Origin: JAGLCW01 sp964427915 | GTDB lineage: Bacteria > Caldisericota > Caldisericia > UBA6126 | DNA length: 64,000 nt | Direction: 5' to 3' | Assembly (NCBI GenBank): GCA_964427915.1 | Contig: CAYRWA010000053.1 | Location: 6,174-70,173 of the forward strand | In this document: positions 53,501 through 61,829 of the stretch, piece after piece | How the letters are laid out: each line of letters opens with the position of its first letter | How positions within the stretch are numbered: position 1 is the stretch's first letter | Notes under the pieces: model-generated | What the model saw: only the letters and a program-made list of their open reading frames with translations | What the model was told of the DNA's origin: nothing | Database searches by the model: none | Position numbers and translations under genes: made by a program

Positions 53501-54865
53501 ACAGCCTATTTGCCTTGGAGAGGGTACAATTACCAAGACGCTATTGTCCTTAGCCAAAGACTTGTCGAAGAAGATACTCTGACGTCTCTTCATATTAAAG
53601 AACATAAAGTTCAGGTACGTGATACGAAAGTAGGACCCCAAGAGATAACGAGAGATATTCCCAATGTTCCCGAAGAACAGCTCCGCAATTTGGACGATGA
53701 GGGGATTATTCGCGTTGGTACAGAAGTAGGTCCCAATGACATATTGGTAGGAAAAATAACCCCCAAAGCTGAAAGTGAATTTACTCCTGAAATGAAATTG
53801 TGGAGAGCTATGTTTGACAAAAAAGGTCAAGATGTAAAAGATTCATCTTTACGGGTACCCCCAGGGGACAGAGGTACGGTCATTGATGTGCAAATTCTAT
53901 CCAGAGAAGATGAAGAAAATTTACCTATAGGGGTTAACAAAATTGTAAAAGTATATATTGGTGAAAAGAGAAAAATTCAGATTGGCGACAAGCTGTCTGG
54001 TAGACACGGAAACAAAGGCGTCATCTCGAAAATTCTTCCTGTGGAAGATATGCCCTTCTTGGAAGATGGCACCCCCGTGGATATTGTATTAAATCCCTTG
54101 GGTGTACCTTCTAGAATGAATGTCGGCCAAATACTGGAATGTTTGCTTGGTATTATTGCTCACAACTCTCATTCATATTGTGTGACTACTCCATTTGCCG
54201 GAATGAATCCAGAGGAACTTTTGAAGTATTTAGAAGAAGATGGTACTTCCAAACATGGCAAAAGAGTTTTGTTTGATGGATATACAGGAGAACAATTCGA
54301 AAGATCTGTGACAGTTGGATATTCCTATATCATGAAATTAAATCATATGGTAGAAGATAAAATTCACGCTCGGTCAATTGGTCCCTATGCTTTAATTACT
54401 CAACAGCCATTAGGCGGAAAAGCTCAATTTGGAGGACAGCGTTTCGGCGAAATGGAAGTGTGGGCATTAGAAGCGTATGGAGCTGCCTATACATTGAATG
54501 AAATGCTAACAATTAAATCCGACGATACGGAAGGTCGCGTTAAGGCCTACGAAGCCATATGCAACCGCGATTTGATCCAACCAAGCAGCAATCCAGAGTC
54601 CTTTAATGTTATTATCAATGAGTTAAAAGGGTTGGGCATTAAAATGGAAGTTGTTGAAGATACGACTTACGATGAAGATCAATTGGAATTAACCCTTCAG
54701 GATTCTATCATTACTCCAGAAACAACAGAAAGGTTAGATTCCGATTTTCAGAGATTTATGAATGAAGATCTTGGATATGACGATGAAATGGGGAACATAA
54801 CGGATTCCTCAGAAGATGATAGCGACGATAATTCAATTCTTAATACCAAGGAGGATCATGAATGA
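50591..54865 (+). CDS. rpoB: RNA polymerase beta subunit, with a large central insertion
   Basis: A 1424-aa subunit starting at a GTG with GGAG 6 bases upstream. It is longer than Bacillus (about 1190) and E. coli (1342) RpoB. The rifampicin region is normal: QLSQFMDETNP, THKRRISALGPGGL and RERAGAEVRDVH. Catalytic-side motifs KLSGRHGNKGVISK and HSYCVTTPF-adjacent GEMEVWALEAYGAAY are present. Between DSRQIAITSPDN (about 664-675) and FRRTNQ (925-930) lies an insertion of about 240 residues with repeats similar to each other and to beta-prime. The end overlaps an EF-G paralogue by ATGA, and AAGGAGG for that gene is within the rpoB tail. Confidence 0.96.
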   Translation: MSHQSFTLRDLNKIKQDFQAPDLLDMQRKSFEWLLEKGIQELLDEFEETDTSYESGKVLVRFLGYEVTKPKATPGECKVKGKTYNGELNLSIRLTNTELGEEIHLQDKSKRIAVGEFPYMTPTGSFIINGVERVVVGQLTRSPGVYFEQNISPKTGDPLYKATIIPDRGSWIEFETNENGVVFVYLDKRSKKLPATVVLRAMGLTDDELKDALKDDTVVELRVNSKEYFDAVGKKLYDDIYDLTTGEDLYKKGTVLTLSILEEISQTNISRIHIYDRALSRFAIATLEEDSSNDEESAKKLIFLKLRPGERYTKENADIQFKQVLTDPRRNDLGEVGRYKINKKLGLNVQDRTITKDDLRKLIQYFAKIEHNTGQTDNRDHLGNKRLRLVGELLKNNMRIGLHRVMKNTYEKISVTPWEEIHKHTSSIINPRPLEAAIKEFFSMGQLSQFMDETNPIASLTHKRRISALGPGGLHRERAGAEVRDVHYSHYGRICPIETPEGENVGLINSLSVYSKVDDRGFIVATYKVVENSKVTDKVVSYTADDEDDKYIAQFDTPVDADGNIIVDTVLCRHYEEYIIVPKEKVNLIDISPLQVFSVSAGLIAFLEHDDANRALMGCNMQHQAVPLIHPAIPYSGTGLEEKAAIDSGASELSPHDGMVSYVDSRQIAITSPDNGFEQVLIGKFNVSLIDKVIAENIPNIAEVGQQIDGNLLHKLFYNGYSTVAYTDSDVFETIDLAELVLYEKNEMLIGRKLVSDVYTKTNKILINSGREITKGLMDRLIGAKISTVEVEGWAGGVERVPVFEVKYVHKDNIPIDRILVHSDPYCEALEYGKQISPSTFTKLKEHNVRKITLISTGELKYAQSFDLNPKLRKSVLLAKDVYVGGEILVKKDSQVDTSLIITLVKNNVEVVDIYKSTTISFTKFRRTNQDTVVNKYPLVSQGDIVTKKTPIINGEGCDRGRLALGQNLLTAYLPWRGYNYQDAIVLSQRLVEEDTLTSLHIKEHKVQVRDTKVGPQEITRDIPNVPEEQLRNLDDEGIIRVGTEVGPNDILVGKITPKAESEFTPEMKLWRAMFDKKGQDVKDSSLRVPPGDRGTVIDVQILSREDEENLPIGVNKIVKVYIGEKRKIQIGDKLSGRHGNKGVISKILPVEDMPFLEDGTPVDIVLNPLGVPSRMNVGQILECLLGIIAHNSHSYCVTTPFAGMNPEELLKYLEEDGTSKHGKRVLFDGYTGEQFERSVTVGYSYIMKLNHMVEDKIHARSIGPYALITQQPLGGKAQFGGQRFGEMEVWALEAYGAAYTLNEMLTIKSDDTEGRVKAYEAICNRDLIQPSSNPESFNVIINELKGLGIKMEVVEDTTYDEDQLELTLQDSIITPETTERLDSDFQRFMNEDLGYDDEMGNITDSSEDDSDDNSILNTKEDHE
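52616..53345 (+). other. Lineage-specific insertion in RpoB made of beta-prime-like modules
   Basis: Within rpoB, residues about 676-918. Two units, GRKLVSDVYTKTNKILINSG (then REITKGLMDRLIGAKISTVEV) and LLAKDVYVGGEILVKKDSQV (then DTSLIITLVKNNVEVVDI), share spacing and hydrophobic pattern. They also resemble AAQDVKKGKQILVKRNELIT in the RpoC of this window and DDIYDLTTGEDLYKKGTVLT near residue 245 of RpoB, suggesting duplicated beta-beta-prime-type modules. Confidence 0.65.
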
Positions 54866-56931
54866 AGCTTTATGAAGCAAAAAACATCCGCAATGTAGTA
54901 CTAGCAGGTCATGGAGGTGTAGGTAAAACATCCATTGTTGAAGCTCTTGCTTACAAAACCAAAGTGACTGACCGACTAGGAAAAATACAGGATGGTAATA
55001 CTGTTTCAGATTTTGAACCAGAAGAGACAAAGCGACAAATATCTGTTAGTTTGTCTTTGATTCCTATTGAATATAACGGTTTAAAAATAAATCTTCTTGA
55101 TTCTCCAGGATATTTTGACTTTGTTGGTGAAGTAAAATCCGCCATGATTGCAGCTGACGGAGCACTTATTGTAGTGGATGTTGCATCAGGTCCACAAGCC
55201 GGCACAGAAAAAACTTTTTATTATGCTCAAGGGCATAACTTACCCACTGCTTTTGTTGTCAACAAAATAGACCGTGAAAATGTTAAGATTGTTGATACCA
55301 TTCAGGCGATTCAGCAACAATACTCGGAGAAGTGTTTTCCACTTTATTTTCCATATATCAAGGGAGAAGAACTCCAAGGCATGGTGGACGTAGTATACAA
55401 AAAATACAAAACTAAAGATGGAAAAGAAGCGGATATTCCAGAAGAAATTGTACCTACTATTGAAGGTTATTATGATGCTCTACTCGAAGCTGTTATTGAA
55501 GTAGATGATGCTATAGTTGAAAAGTATTTAGGTGGAGAGGAAATCTCTCACAATGAGTTTTTAGATTGTTTAAAAAAATCCATCCACCAGCGCTCTGTCT
55601 TTCCTATTCTGTTTACCGTAGCTACCGATAGCTATGGAACAGAGGAAATGCTGGATTTTATCTCCACGTATATGCCCAGCCCAGAGGATAAGGGAAGCAT
55701 TGTAGCCACAAAAGATGACAAAACTGAAACAGACTTGCCAGTAGATAAAAATGCACCTCTTGCTGCATTGGTTTTTAAAACGATGACGGATCCTTATGTT
55801 GGCAGAATATCTTTAGTTAAAGTCTTTTCTGGAAACCTTGATTCCAATTCTAAGATTTACAACACAGCAGAAGAAAAAAGTGATAAAATTGGGCAAATTG
55901 CCACCTTTATCGGAAAAAAAGAAGTACCCATCGATCATATACCAGCAGGTGATATTGGCGCTATCACAAAACTAACTTTAACAAAAACAGGACATACTCT
56001 TTCTCAGGCTGATCATGTAATCACTATTCCCTGGATTGAACTACCCATTCCAAATGCTCGTATGTCTATTAAAGCAGAAAAAAAATCTGACGAAGATAAA
56101 CTAGGCGCTGTTCTTCCTAAAATGCAAGAAGACGATGTCAGCATTCTGATTGAACGAGATCATGATACCGGTGAAACTATTATACGAGGAATGGGAGATA
56201 ATCATTTACAAGTTACGATGGAAAAAGCAAAGAGAAAATTTGGAGTCTCCTTCCTTCTAGAGCAACCCAAAATAGCTTACAAAGAAACTATTCGAAAATC
56301 CATAAAAGTGGAGGGAAAACATAAAAAACAATCAGGTGGTCATGGTCAGTTTGGACATTGTTGGTTAGAAGTTCAACCAGCTAAACGTGGAGAATATTTC
56401 GAGTTTGAGAACAAAATTTTTGGAGGAGCCATCCCAAAAACATATGTACCAGCTGTCGAAAAGGGTGTTCTTGAGGCTATGCAACACGGGCTTCTAGCTG
56501 GATATCCTGTAGTGGATTTAAAAGTAACTGTTTATGACGGATCATATCACCCCGTAGACTCTTCTGAACAAGCCTTTAAAATGGCAGGATCTATAGCATT
56601 AAAAAAGGCTCTTGAACAGGGGGAGTCAATATTGTTAGAACCAATCATGAGTTTGAAAGTACATGTCCCCGAAGAATCTATGGGATCTGTCATCGATGAT
56701 TTGAATACAAGACGTGGACGCATTATGAGCATGAAAGTTGGCCAACAAAAAGGATGGCAAATCATTGAAGCACAAGCTCCCCTTGGTGAATTATCGAACT
56801 ATATTACCACCATAAAATCAGTATCCGGTGCCAGAGGATTTTATGCAATGGAGTTTTCTCACTATGAAGAAGCACCACCAAAAACGGTTCAAAAAGTTAT
56901 AGAAGAAGCCAAAGAAGAAGAAGCTTCTTAG
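54862..56931 (+). CDS. Elongation factor G paralogue (EF-G2-like) between rpoB and rpoC
   Basis: A 689-aa translational GTPase of the EF-G-like group. The P-loop is VVLAGHGGVGKTSIVEAL (true EF-G has AHIDAGKTT), switch I is FEPEETKRQISVSLSL (true EF-G has RGITIT), switch II is LLDSPGYFDFVGE and the base motif VVNKIDRE. Domains II to V follow with GGHGQFGHCWLEV and the C-terminal RRGRIMSM. The real fusA lies downstream, so this is an extra copy of the type seen in Thermotoga and other anaerobes. Its ATG overlaps the rpoB stop, with AAGGAGG 7 bases upstream. Its role is unproven. Confidence 0.92.
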   Translation: MKLYEAKNIRNVVLAGHGGVGKTSIVEALAYKTKVTDRLGKIQDGNTVSDFEPEETKRQISVSLSLIPIEYNGLKINLLDSPGYFDFVGEVKSAMIAADGALIVVDVASGPQAGTEKTFYYAQGHNLPTAFVVNKIDRENVKIVDTIQAIQQQYSEKCFPLYFPYIKGEELQGMVDVVYKKYKTKDGKEADIPEEIVPTIEGYYDALLEAVIEVDDAIVEKYLGGEEISHNEFLDCLKKSIHQRSVFPILFTVATDSYGTEEMLDFISTYMPSPEDKGSIVATKDDKTETDLPVDKNAPLAALVFKTMTDPYVGRISLVKVFSGNLDSNSKIYNTAEEKSDKIGQIATFIGKKEVPIDHIPAGDIGAITKLTLTKTGHTLSQADHVITIPWIELPIPNARMSIKAEKKSDEDKLGAVLPKMQEDDVSILIERDHDTGETIIRGMGDNHLQVTMEKAKRKFGVSFLLEQPKIAYKETIRKSIKVEGKHKKQSGGHGQFGHCWLEVQPAKRGEYFEFENKIFGGAIPKTYVPAVEKGVLEAMQHGLLAGYPVVDLKVTVYDGSYHPVDSSEQAFKMAGSIALKKALEQGESILLEPIMSLKVHVPEESMGSVIDDLNTRRGRIMSMKVGQQKGWQIIEAQAPLGELSNYITTIKSVSGARGFYAMEFSHYEEAPPKTVQKVIEEAKEEEAS

Positions 56932-56967
56932 GAATGTATACAAGTATATGCAAAGGGGGTTCTCGTT

Positions 56968-59900
56968 TTGAATAACAAGCAAACACGAGATAACTTACAA
57001 AAAAAACAGTCAGTTACGGATTATGAAGCTATATCGATCCACTTAGCTAGTGCAGATGAAATCTTAAGTTGGAGCTTTGGAGAAGTTAGAAAGTCCGAAA
57101 CCATTAGTTATCGGAACTTTAAGCCAGAACCAGATGGATTGTTTTGCGAAAAAATATTTGGACCCTTCAAAGACTACGAGTGCCGATGTGGAAAATACAA
57201 AGGAAAACGATATGAAGGAGTTATTTGTGATCGATGTGGAGTGCAAGTTACACGTTCTACTGTTCGAAGAGAACGCATGGGCCACATATCCTTAGCAGCT
57301 CCTATTATTCATATTTGGTATTTAAAGACTGTTCCTTTTGTATCTTTGCTTTTGAATATGACATCCAAAGCACTTCAGGAAGTTGTCTATTTTGTGAAAT
57401 ATATTGTTGTGGATCCAGGCGATACCGATTTTAAAAAATGTCAGGTCATTCGCGATGAAGAGTACCATAAAGCCATTGACGAAGGACATAAATTTAAAGC
57501 TGGTAAAGGTGCTGAATCTGTTAAGATTCTCTTGGATGAAATTGACTTGGAATCCCTAAAAAAAGAATTGCAAAATCAAATGGATACAACCTCACAACAG
57601 AAGAAAACTAAGTTAGTTAAACGACTGAATGCTGTTGGAGCTTTTTTATCCACGGATCGAAAACCGAGTGATATGATTATGTCTGTTGTTCCCATTATTC
57701 CACCTGACCTGCGACCCCTTCTTCAATTGGATGGTGGACGTTTTGCTACATCCGACTTAAATACGTTGTATCAACGAGTTATTAATCGTAACAGTAGATT
57801 GTCAAAGCTTTTAGACGTTAGTGCTCCGGACATCATGATTCAAAACGAAAAGCGAATGTTACAAGAAGCAGTAGATGCTTTAATGGATAATAGCAAGCGT
57901 AGTAGACCTGTATTGGGAACAGGAAATCGACCATTACGCTCCCTTTCGGACATCTTAAAGGGTAAAGAAGGACGATTCCGTCAAAATTTATTGGGTAAAC
58001 GAGTTGATTTTTCCGGTCGTTCTGTCATTGTTGTCAATCCAGAGCTGAGACTAAATGAATGTGGCCTTCCCAAAGAGATGGTTTTGGAGCTTTTTAAACC
58101 ATTTGTCATGGAGCGATTGACGAAAAAAGGTTTAGCTCAAAGTTTACGATCAGCTAAGTTAAAAATTGAAAAATTTGATCCTGTCGTTTGGGGTGTTTTA
58201 GGTGAGGTTATTAAAGGGCATCCTGTCTTATTAAACCGAGCCCCTACTCTTCACAGATTGGGCGTTGAAGGCTTTAGAGTGACCATTTGTGAAGGTAAAG
58301 CCATTCAAATTCCCCCCTTAGTATGTCCTCCTTTTAATGCCGACTTTGACGGTGACCAGATGGCAGTGCATGTACCACTATCCATCCCCGCTATTGTTGA
58401 AACTGAAACTCTCATGATGTCAAGCAGAAACTTAATGTCTCCTGCTAGCGGGTTACCAAATATGGCTCCGATTCATGACGTTGTATTGGGATCTTATTAT
58501 TTGACACTAGATTTAGAAGATTCACGCTACAAGAAGCATGATAAAGATTATGTATTTCACTCTCTAGAAGAAGTGCAAATTGCTCTTGATTATAAAAAAG
58601 TCGATATTCATGACCGGGTTCGAGTTTATGTTGATGGAGAAACACTACAAACTACGGTTGGGAGAGTTGTGTTTAACATTCATTTACGCAAACTTCTTCT
58701 TGTCCTTGGGCATGATCCGTCTGAACTGGCTTTTATCAATGAAGCGTTAACGTCCAAAAAGCTGAAAATGATTATTACAAGTTTTTATCATCAATTTGGA
58801 GAAGAAGTTACGGTTGAGTTTCTAGAAAAAATAAAACAACTAGGATTCATTTATTCTACCATTACAGGCATTACTGTAGGAATAGATGACATGGTAGAGT
58901 CACCTAATCTACAAGACCGGATCCATGAAGCAGAAACAAAAGAAATCCAACTGAAAAAAGCCTATGAAAATGGTTTAATATCAGATCAAGAAAGACATAA
59001 AAAAATTATTGACAATTGGAACCAATGTACATCTGACATTCGAAATGGTGCTTTTAAGAATTTCTTCCGAACCAACCCTATTCATATGATGGCTTCCTCT
59101 GGAGCCCGAGGAAACCCATCACAGGTATCACAAATGGTTGGTATTCGTGGGTTGATGCAGGATCCTACAGGGAAGACCATCGAATACCCAATTAAGAACA
59201 ACCTTCGTTCAGGATTAACAGTAATTGAGTATTTCATTTCTACCCACGGTGCTCGAAAAGGGCAAGCTGATACTGCCTTAAAAACCTCCGATTCTGGATA
59301 TTTAACCCGTAGACTTGTAGACGTAGCTCATTCGGTAATTATTCGTGAGAATGATTGCGAACATACGACAAAAATTGCTAAAGTTGCTGCTGGAAAGACC
59401 ATTCGCAATATTACTCCTCAAATTGTTGGACTTTATGCTGATCAAGATATTATCAAACCAAAGACGGAAAAAGTATTTTTGAAAAAAGGCGAATATATTG
59501 ACTTTGAATCAGCCAAAGAAATTGAAGCTATGGGTATTGAGGAAGTAAAAGTTCTGCAAAAAGTAGAAGGTGTTCAAGTTGAATCCATTATCAGTGATGA
59601 CAACGTTATAGAACCCTTACGAGAGAGAATTATTGGTCGATATGCAGCCCAAGATGTAAAAAAAGGGAAGCAAATCCTTGTAAAACGTAATGAACTCATT
59701 ACAGAAGAGATTGCCAACCAGATTGATAAAGCACACATTCTTTCGGTTCGTTTACGATCACCCTTAACCTGCCTCGCAGAAAATGGTGTATGCGCAAAAT
59801 GTTATGGATTGGATTTATCTACTGGACATGATGTTCTTGCAGGTGAAGCGGTAGGCGTTATTGCAGCACAATCAATTGGAGAACCAGGTACTCAGCTAAC

Positions 59901-60825
59901 ATTGCGTACCTTCCACCAAGGAGGAGCAGCGGGAGATGATATCACGCAAGGTTTGCCACGTGTAGAAGAAATATTTGAAGCCCGTAAACCTCGCGGAGAA
60001 GCAGTGATTACAGAAGAATCTGGAACAATACGTATCAAGCATGAGCAAAAGCATTTGACCATATCCATAGAAAATGATTCTCCCAATTCTCCCAAAACAT
60101 ATGATATTCGTTATGAAAGCGGTATCCTAGTCAAAGACGGAGATAAAGTTGAGATTGGGGATCAATTAACGCGCGGATCCTTAAATCCACATATTTTGTT
60201 AAAAACTAGAGGTAGAATGCCTACTGAACAATACTTGATTCAAGAAATCCAGAAAGTATATAAGAGCCAAGGTGTTGATATTAATGATAAGCACGTTGAG
60301 ATTATTGTTAAACAGTTGATGAGAAGAGTTATTGTTAAAGACCCTGGGGAAAGCGATTTTTTACCTGGCGATCGTGTTGATCGAAACCAAGTAGAAGAAA
60401 CGAACCGTTGGTTAAAGAGCCAAGGAAAGAAAGAAATGACTTCTGAATTGCAGCTCTTGCGGTTGACCAAAGCTGCCTCCATTAGTGAAAGCTTTTTATC
60501 TGCTGCATCTTTCCAAGAGACTCCCAAAATTCTTGCAGAAGCAGCTATTCGTGAAAAACGGGATTACCTGGATGGAATGAAAGAAGCTGTCATTGTCGGG
60601 CACCCCATTCCTGCTGGAACAGGTCTTCGATATTACCGAAGAAAGCTTGCCATTCACAATGAAGATTTATTTGTACCACGACAATCTGAGATTAATATTG
60701 CAAAAGAGACCGATAAAGAATTGAAAGAGATAAATGATTCGAAGCGTATGGATGAAGCTTTCGATGGTTTAGATGACATATCGGAAGATATGGATTTGAT
60801 TGTGGAACCAACTGACGAGGAATAA
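56968..60825 (+). CDS. rpoC: RNA polymerase beta-prime subunit
   Basis: A 1285-aa subunit starting at TTG with AAAGGGGG 8 bases upstream. The N-terminal zinc ribbon is ECRCGKYKGKRYEGVICDRC. The catalytic motif NADFDGDQMAVH lies at about 457-468 with RAPTLHRLGVEGF before it. The trigger-loop region has PLRSGLTVIEYFISTHGARK, and the second zinc site is NDCEHTT with SPLTCLAENGVCAKCYG. Between its parts are two tandem DV/ILVK modules (about 830-930), one more than I expect. It has about 23 extra N-terminal residues before the usual start of homology. Confidence 0.96.
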   Translation: MNNKQTRDNLQKKQSVTDYEAISIHLASADEILSWSFGEVRKSETISYRNFKPEPDGLFCEKIFGPFKDYECRCGKYKGKRYEGVICDRCGVQVTRSTVRRERMGHISLAAPIIHIWYLKTVPFVSLLLNMTSKALQEVVYFVKYIVVDPGDTDFKKCQVIRDEEYHKAIDEGHKFKAGKGAESVKILLDEIDLESLKKELQNQMDTTSQQKKTKLVKRLNAVGAFLSTDRKPSDMIMSVVPIIPPDLRPLLQLDGGRFATSDLNTLYQRVINRNSRLSKLLDVSAPDIMIQNEKRMLQEAVDALMDNSKRSRPVLGTGNRPLRSLSDILKGKEGRFRQNLLGKRVDFSGRSVIVVNPELRLNECGLPKEMVLELFKPFVMERLTKKGLAQSLRSAKLKIEKFDPVVWGVLGEVIKGHPVLLNRAPTLHRLGVEGFRVTICEGKAIQIPPLVCPPFNADFDGDQMAVHVPLSIPAIVETETLMMSSRNLMSPASGLPNMAPIHDVVLGSYYLTLDLEDSRYKKHDKDYVFHSLEEVQIALDYKKVDIHDRVRVYVDGETLQTTVGRVVFNIHLRKLLLVLGHDPSELAFINEALTSKKLKMIITSFYHQFGEEVTVEFLEKIKQLGFIYSTITGITVGIDDMVESPNLQDRIHEAETKEIQLKKAYENGLISDQERHKKIIDNWNQCTSDIRNGAFKNFFRTNPIHMMASSGARGNPSQVSQMVGIRGLMQDPTGKTIEYPIKNNLRSGLTVIEYFISTHGARKGQADTALKTSDSGYLTRRLVDVAHSVIIRENDCEHTTKIAKVAAGKTIRNITPQIVGLYADQDIIKPKTEKVFLKKGEYIDFESAKEIEAMGIEEVKVLQKVEGVQVESIISDDNVIEPLRERIIGRYAAQDVKKGKQILVKRNELITEEIANQIDKAHILSVRLRSPLTCLAENGVCAKCYGLDLSTGHDVLAGEAVGVIAAQSIGEPGTQLTLRTFHQGGAAGDDITQGLPRVEEIFEARKPRGEAVITEESGTIRIKHEQKHLTISIENDSPNSPKTYDIRYESGILVKDGDKVEIGDQLTRGSLNPHILLKTRGRMPTEQYLIQEIQKVYKSQGVDINDKHVEIIVKQLMRRVIVKDPGESDFLPGDRVDRNQVEETNRWLKSQGKKEMTSELQLLRLTKAASISESFLSAASFQETPKILAEAAIREKRDYLDGMKEAVIVGHPIPAGTGLRYYRRKLAIHNEDLFVPRQSEINIAKETDKELKEINDSKRMDEAFDGLDDISEDMDLIVEPTDEE

Positions 60826-60860
60826 AAGGACAAAATACCAAAGAATATAGAATTGCATTA

Positions 60861-60888
60861 TTGACTTAACGTCAGTATTTGATAGAAT
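60861..60888 (+). promoter_or_regulatory. Promoter for the rpsL-rpsG-fusA-tuf operon
   Basis: TTGACT (60861-60866), a 16-base spacer and TAGAAT (60883-60888) in the 135-base gap after rpoC. It leaves a leader of about 65 bases before rpsL. No terminator for rpoC is visible, so readthrough is also possible. Confidence 0.6.
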
Positions 60889-60960
60889 CGTACTTTGGTT
60901 TGAAACTTTGTTCGATATGATGTATTGCTATGATTTTATTTATATGTTTAGAGGTGAGTT

Positions 60961-61335
60961 ATGCCAACAATTAATCAGCTGGTAAGAAAACCCAGAAAAA
61001 TTGTTAAGAAGAAATCGAAAACAAGAGCTCTTGAGGGTTGTCCTCAGAGACGTGGTGTTTGTACGATTGTTCGTACAATGACACCCAAAAAGCCAAATTC
61101 TGCTTTGCGAAAAGTCGCGAAAGTTAGATTAACCAATGGATATGAAGTAATTGCGTATATCCCTGGTATTGGACACAATTTGCAAGAACACTCTGTGGTT
61201 CTTATTCGTGGAGGTCGTGTAAAAGACTTACCCGGCGTTCGTTACCATATTGTTCGTGGTGTATTGGATACCGAAGGAACTGCAGATCGAAAACGAAGTC
61301 GTTCCAAATACGGTACTCGTAGACCTAAAGGTTAG
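60961..61335 (+). CDS. rpsL: 30S ribosomal protein S12
   Basis: A 124-aa protein of the decoding centre, starting PTINQLVRKPRKIVKKKSK. The loop TPKKPNSALRKVAKVRL and RGGRVKDLPGVRYHIVRG are intact, with Lys at the streptomycin-related positions. The ribosome site AGAGGTGAG precedes the ATG. It is the first gene of the str-type operon. Confidence 0.97.
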   Translation: MPTINQLVRKPRKIVKKKSKTRALEGCPQRRGVCTIVRTMTPKKPNSALRKVAKVRLTNGYEVIAYIPGIGHNLQEHSVVLIRGGRVKDLPGVRYHIVRGVLDTEGTADRKRSRSKYGTRRPKG

Positions 61336-61349
61336 AAAGAGAGAAATAT

Positions 61350-61817
61350 ATGCCAAGAGCCAAACTACCACCAAGAAAACCCCCTGCACCAGATGCTAAG
61401 TATAACAGTGTTCTTCTTAGCAGATATGTAGGAAAACTAATGTTACACGGAAAAAAAGAAAGAGCATTAAACATTCTTTACAAAGCACTTGATGATGCTT
61501 CTTCTTCTTTAAAAATGAAACCTGTTGAAGTCCTAGAGGCAGCTACAGAAACAGTCCGTCCTTTAGTAGAAGTTACACCAAAAAGAATTGGTGGAGCTAC
61601 GTATCAAATACCTACCGAGGTCGACCACGACAAGGGCATTACGCTAGCGATACGATGGATTGTTATGACAAGCCGAAAAAAGAAGGGCGCCCCTATGGTT
61701 CGTAAGCTATCCTCAGAATTTATTGATGCTATTCGAAAAACCGGCGGTGCTTATAAAAAACGAGAAGATATGCATCGTATGGCCGAAGCGAATAAGGCCT
61801 TTTCACATTTTAAGTAA
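61350..61817 (+). CDS. rpsG: 30S ribosomal protein S7
   Basis: A 155-aa primary 16S rRNA-binding protein that organises the 30S head. It has LLSRYVGKLMLHGKKERAL, the family GGATYQIPTEV and the C-terminal KKREDMHRMAEANKAFSH. In other bacteria S7 represses this operon; I did not find a clear copy of the binding site in the short rpsL-rpsG gap. Confidence 0.97.
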   Translation: MPRAKLPPRKPPAPDAKYNSVLLSRYVGKLMLHGKKERALNILYKALDDASSSLKMKPVEVLEAATETVRPLVEVTPKRIGGATYQIPTEVDHDKGITLAIRWIVMTSRKKKGAPMVRKLSSEFIDAIRKTGGAYKKREDMHRMAEANKAFSHFK

Positions 61818-61829
61818 ATACGTGATTAT

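Noticed and set aside
61060..61240. Streptomycin-resistance changes in rpsL
   Set aside because: The loop TPKKPNSA and RVKDLPGVR keep the usual lysines.
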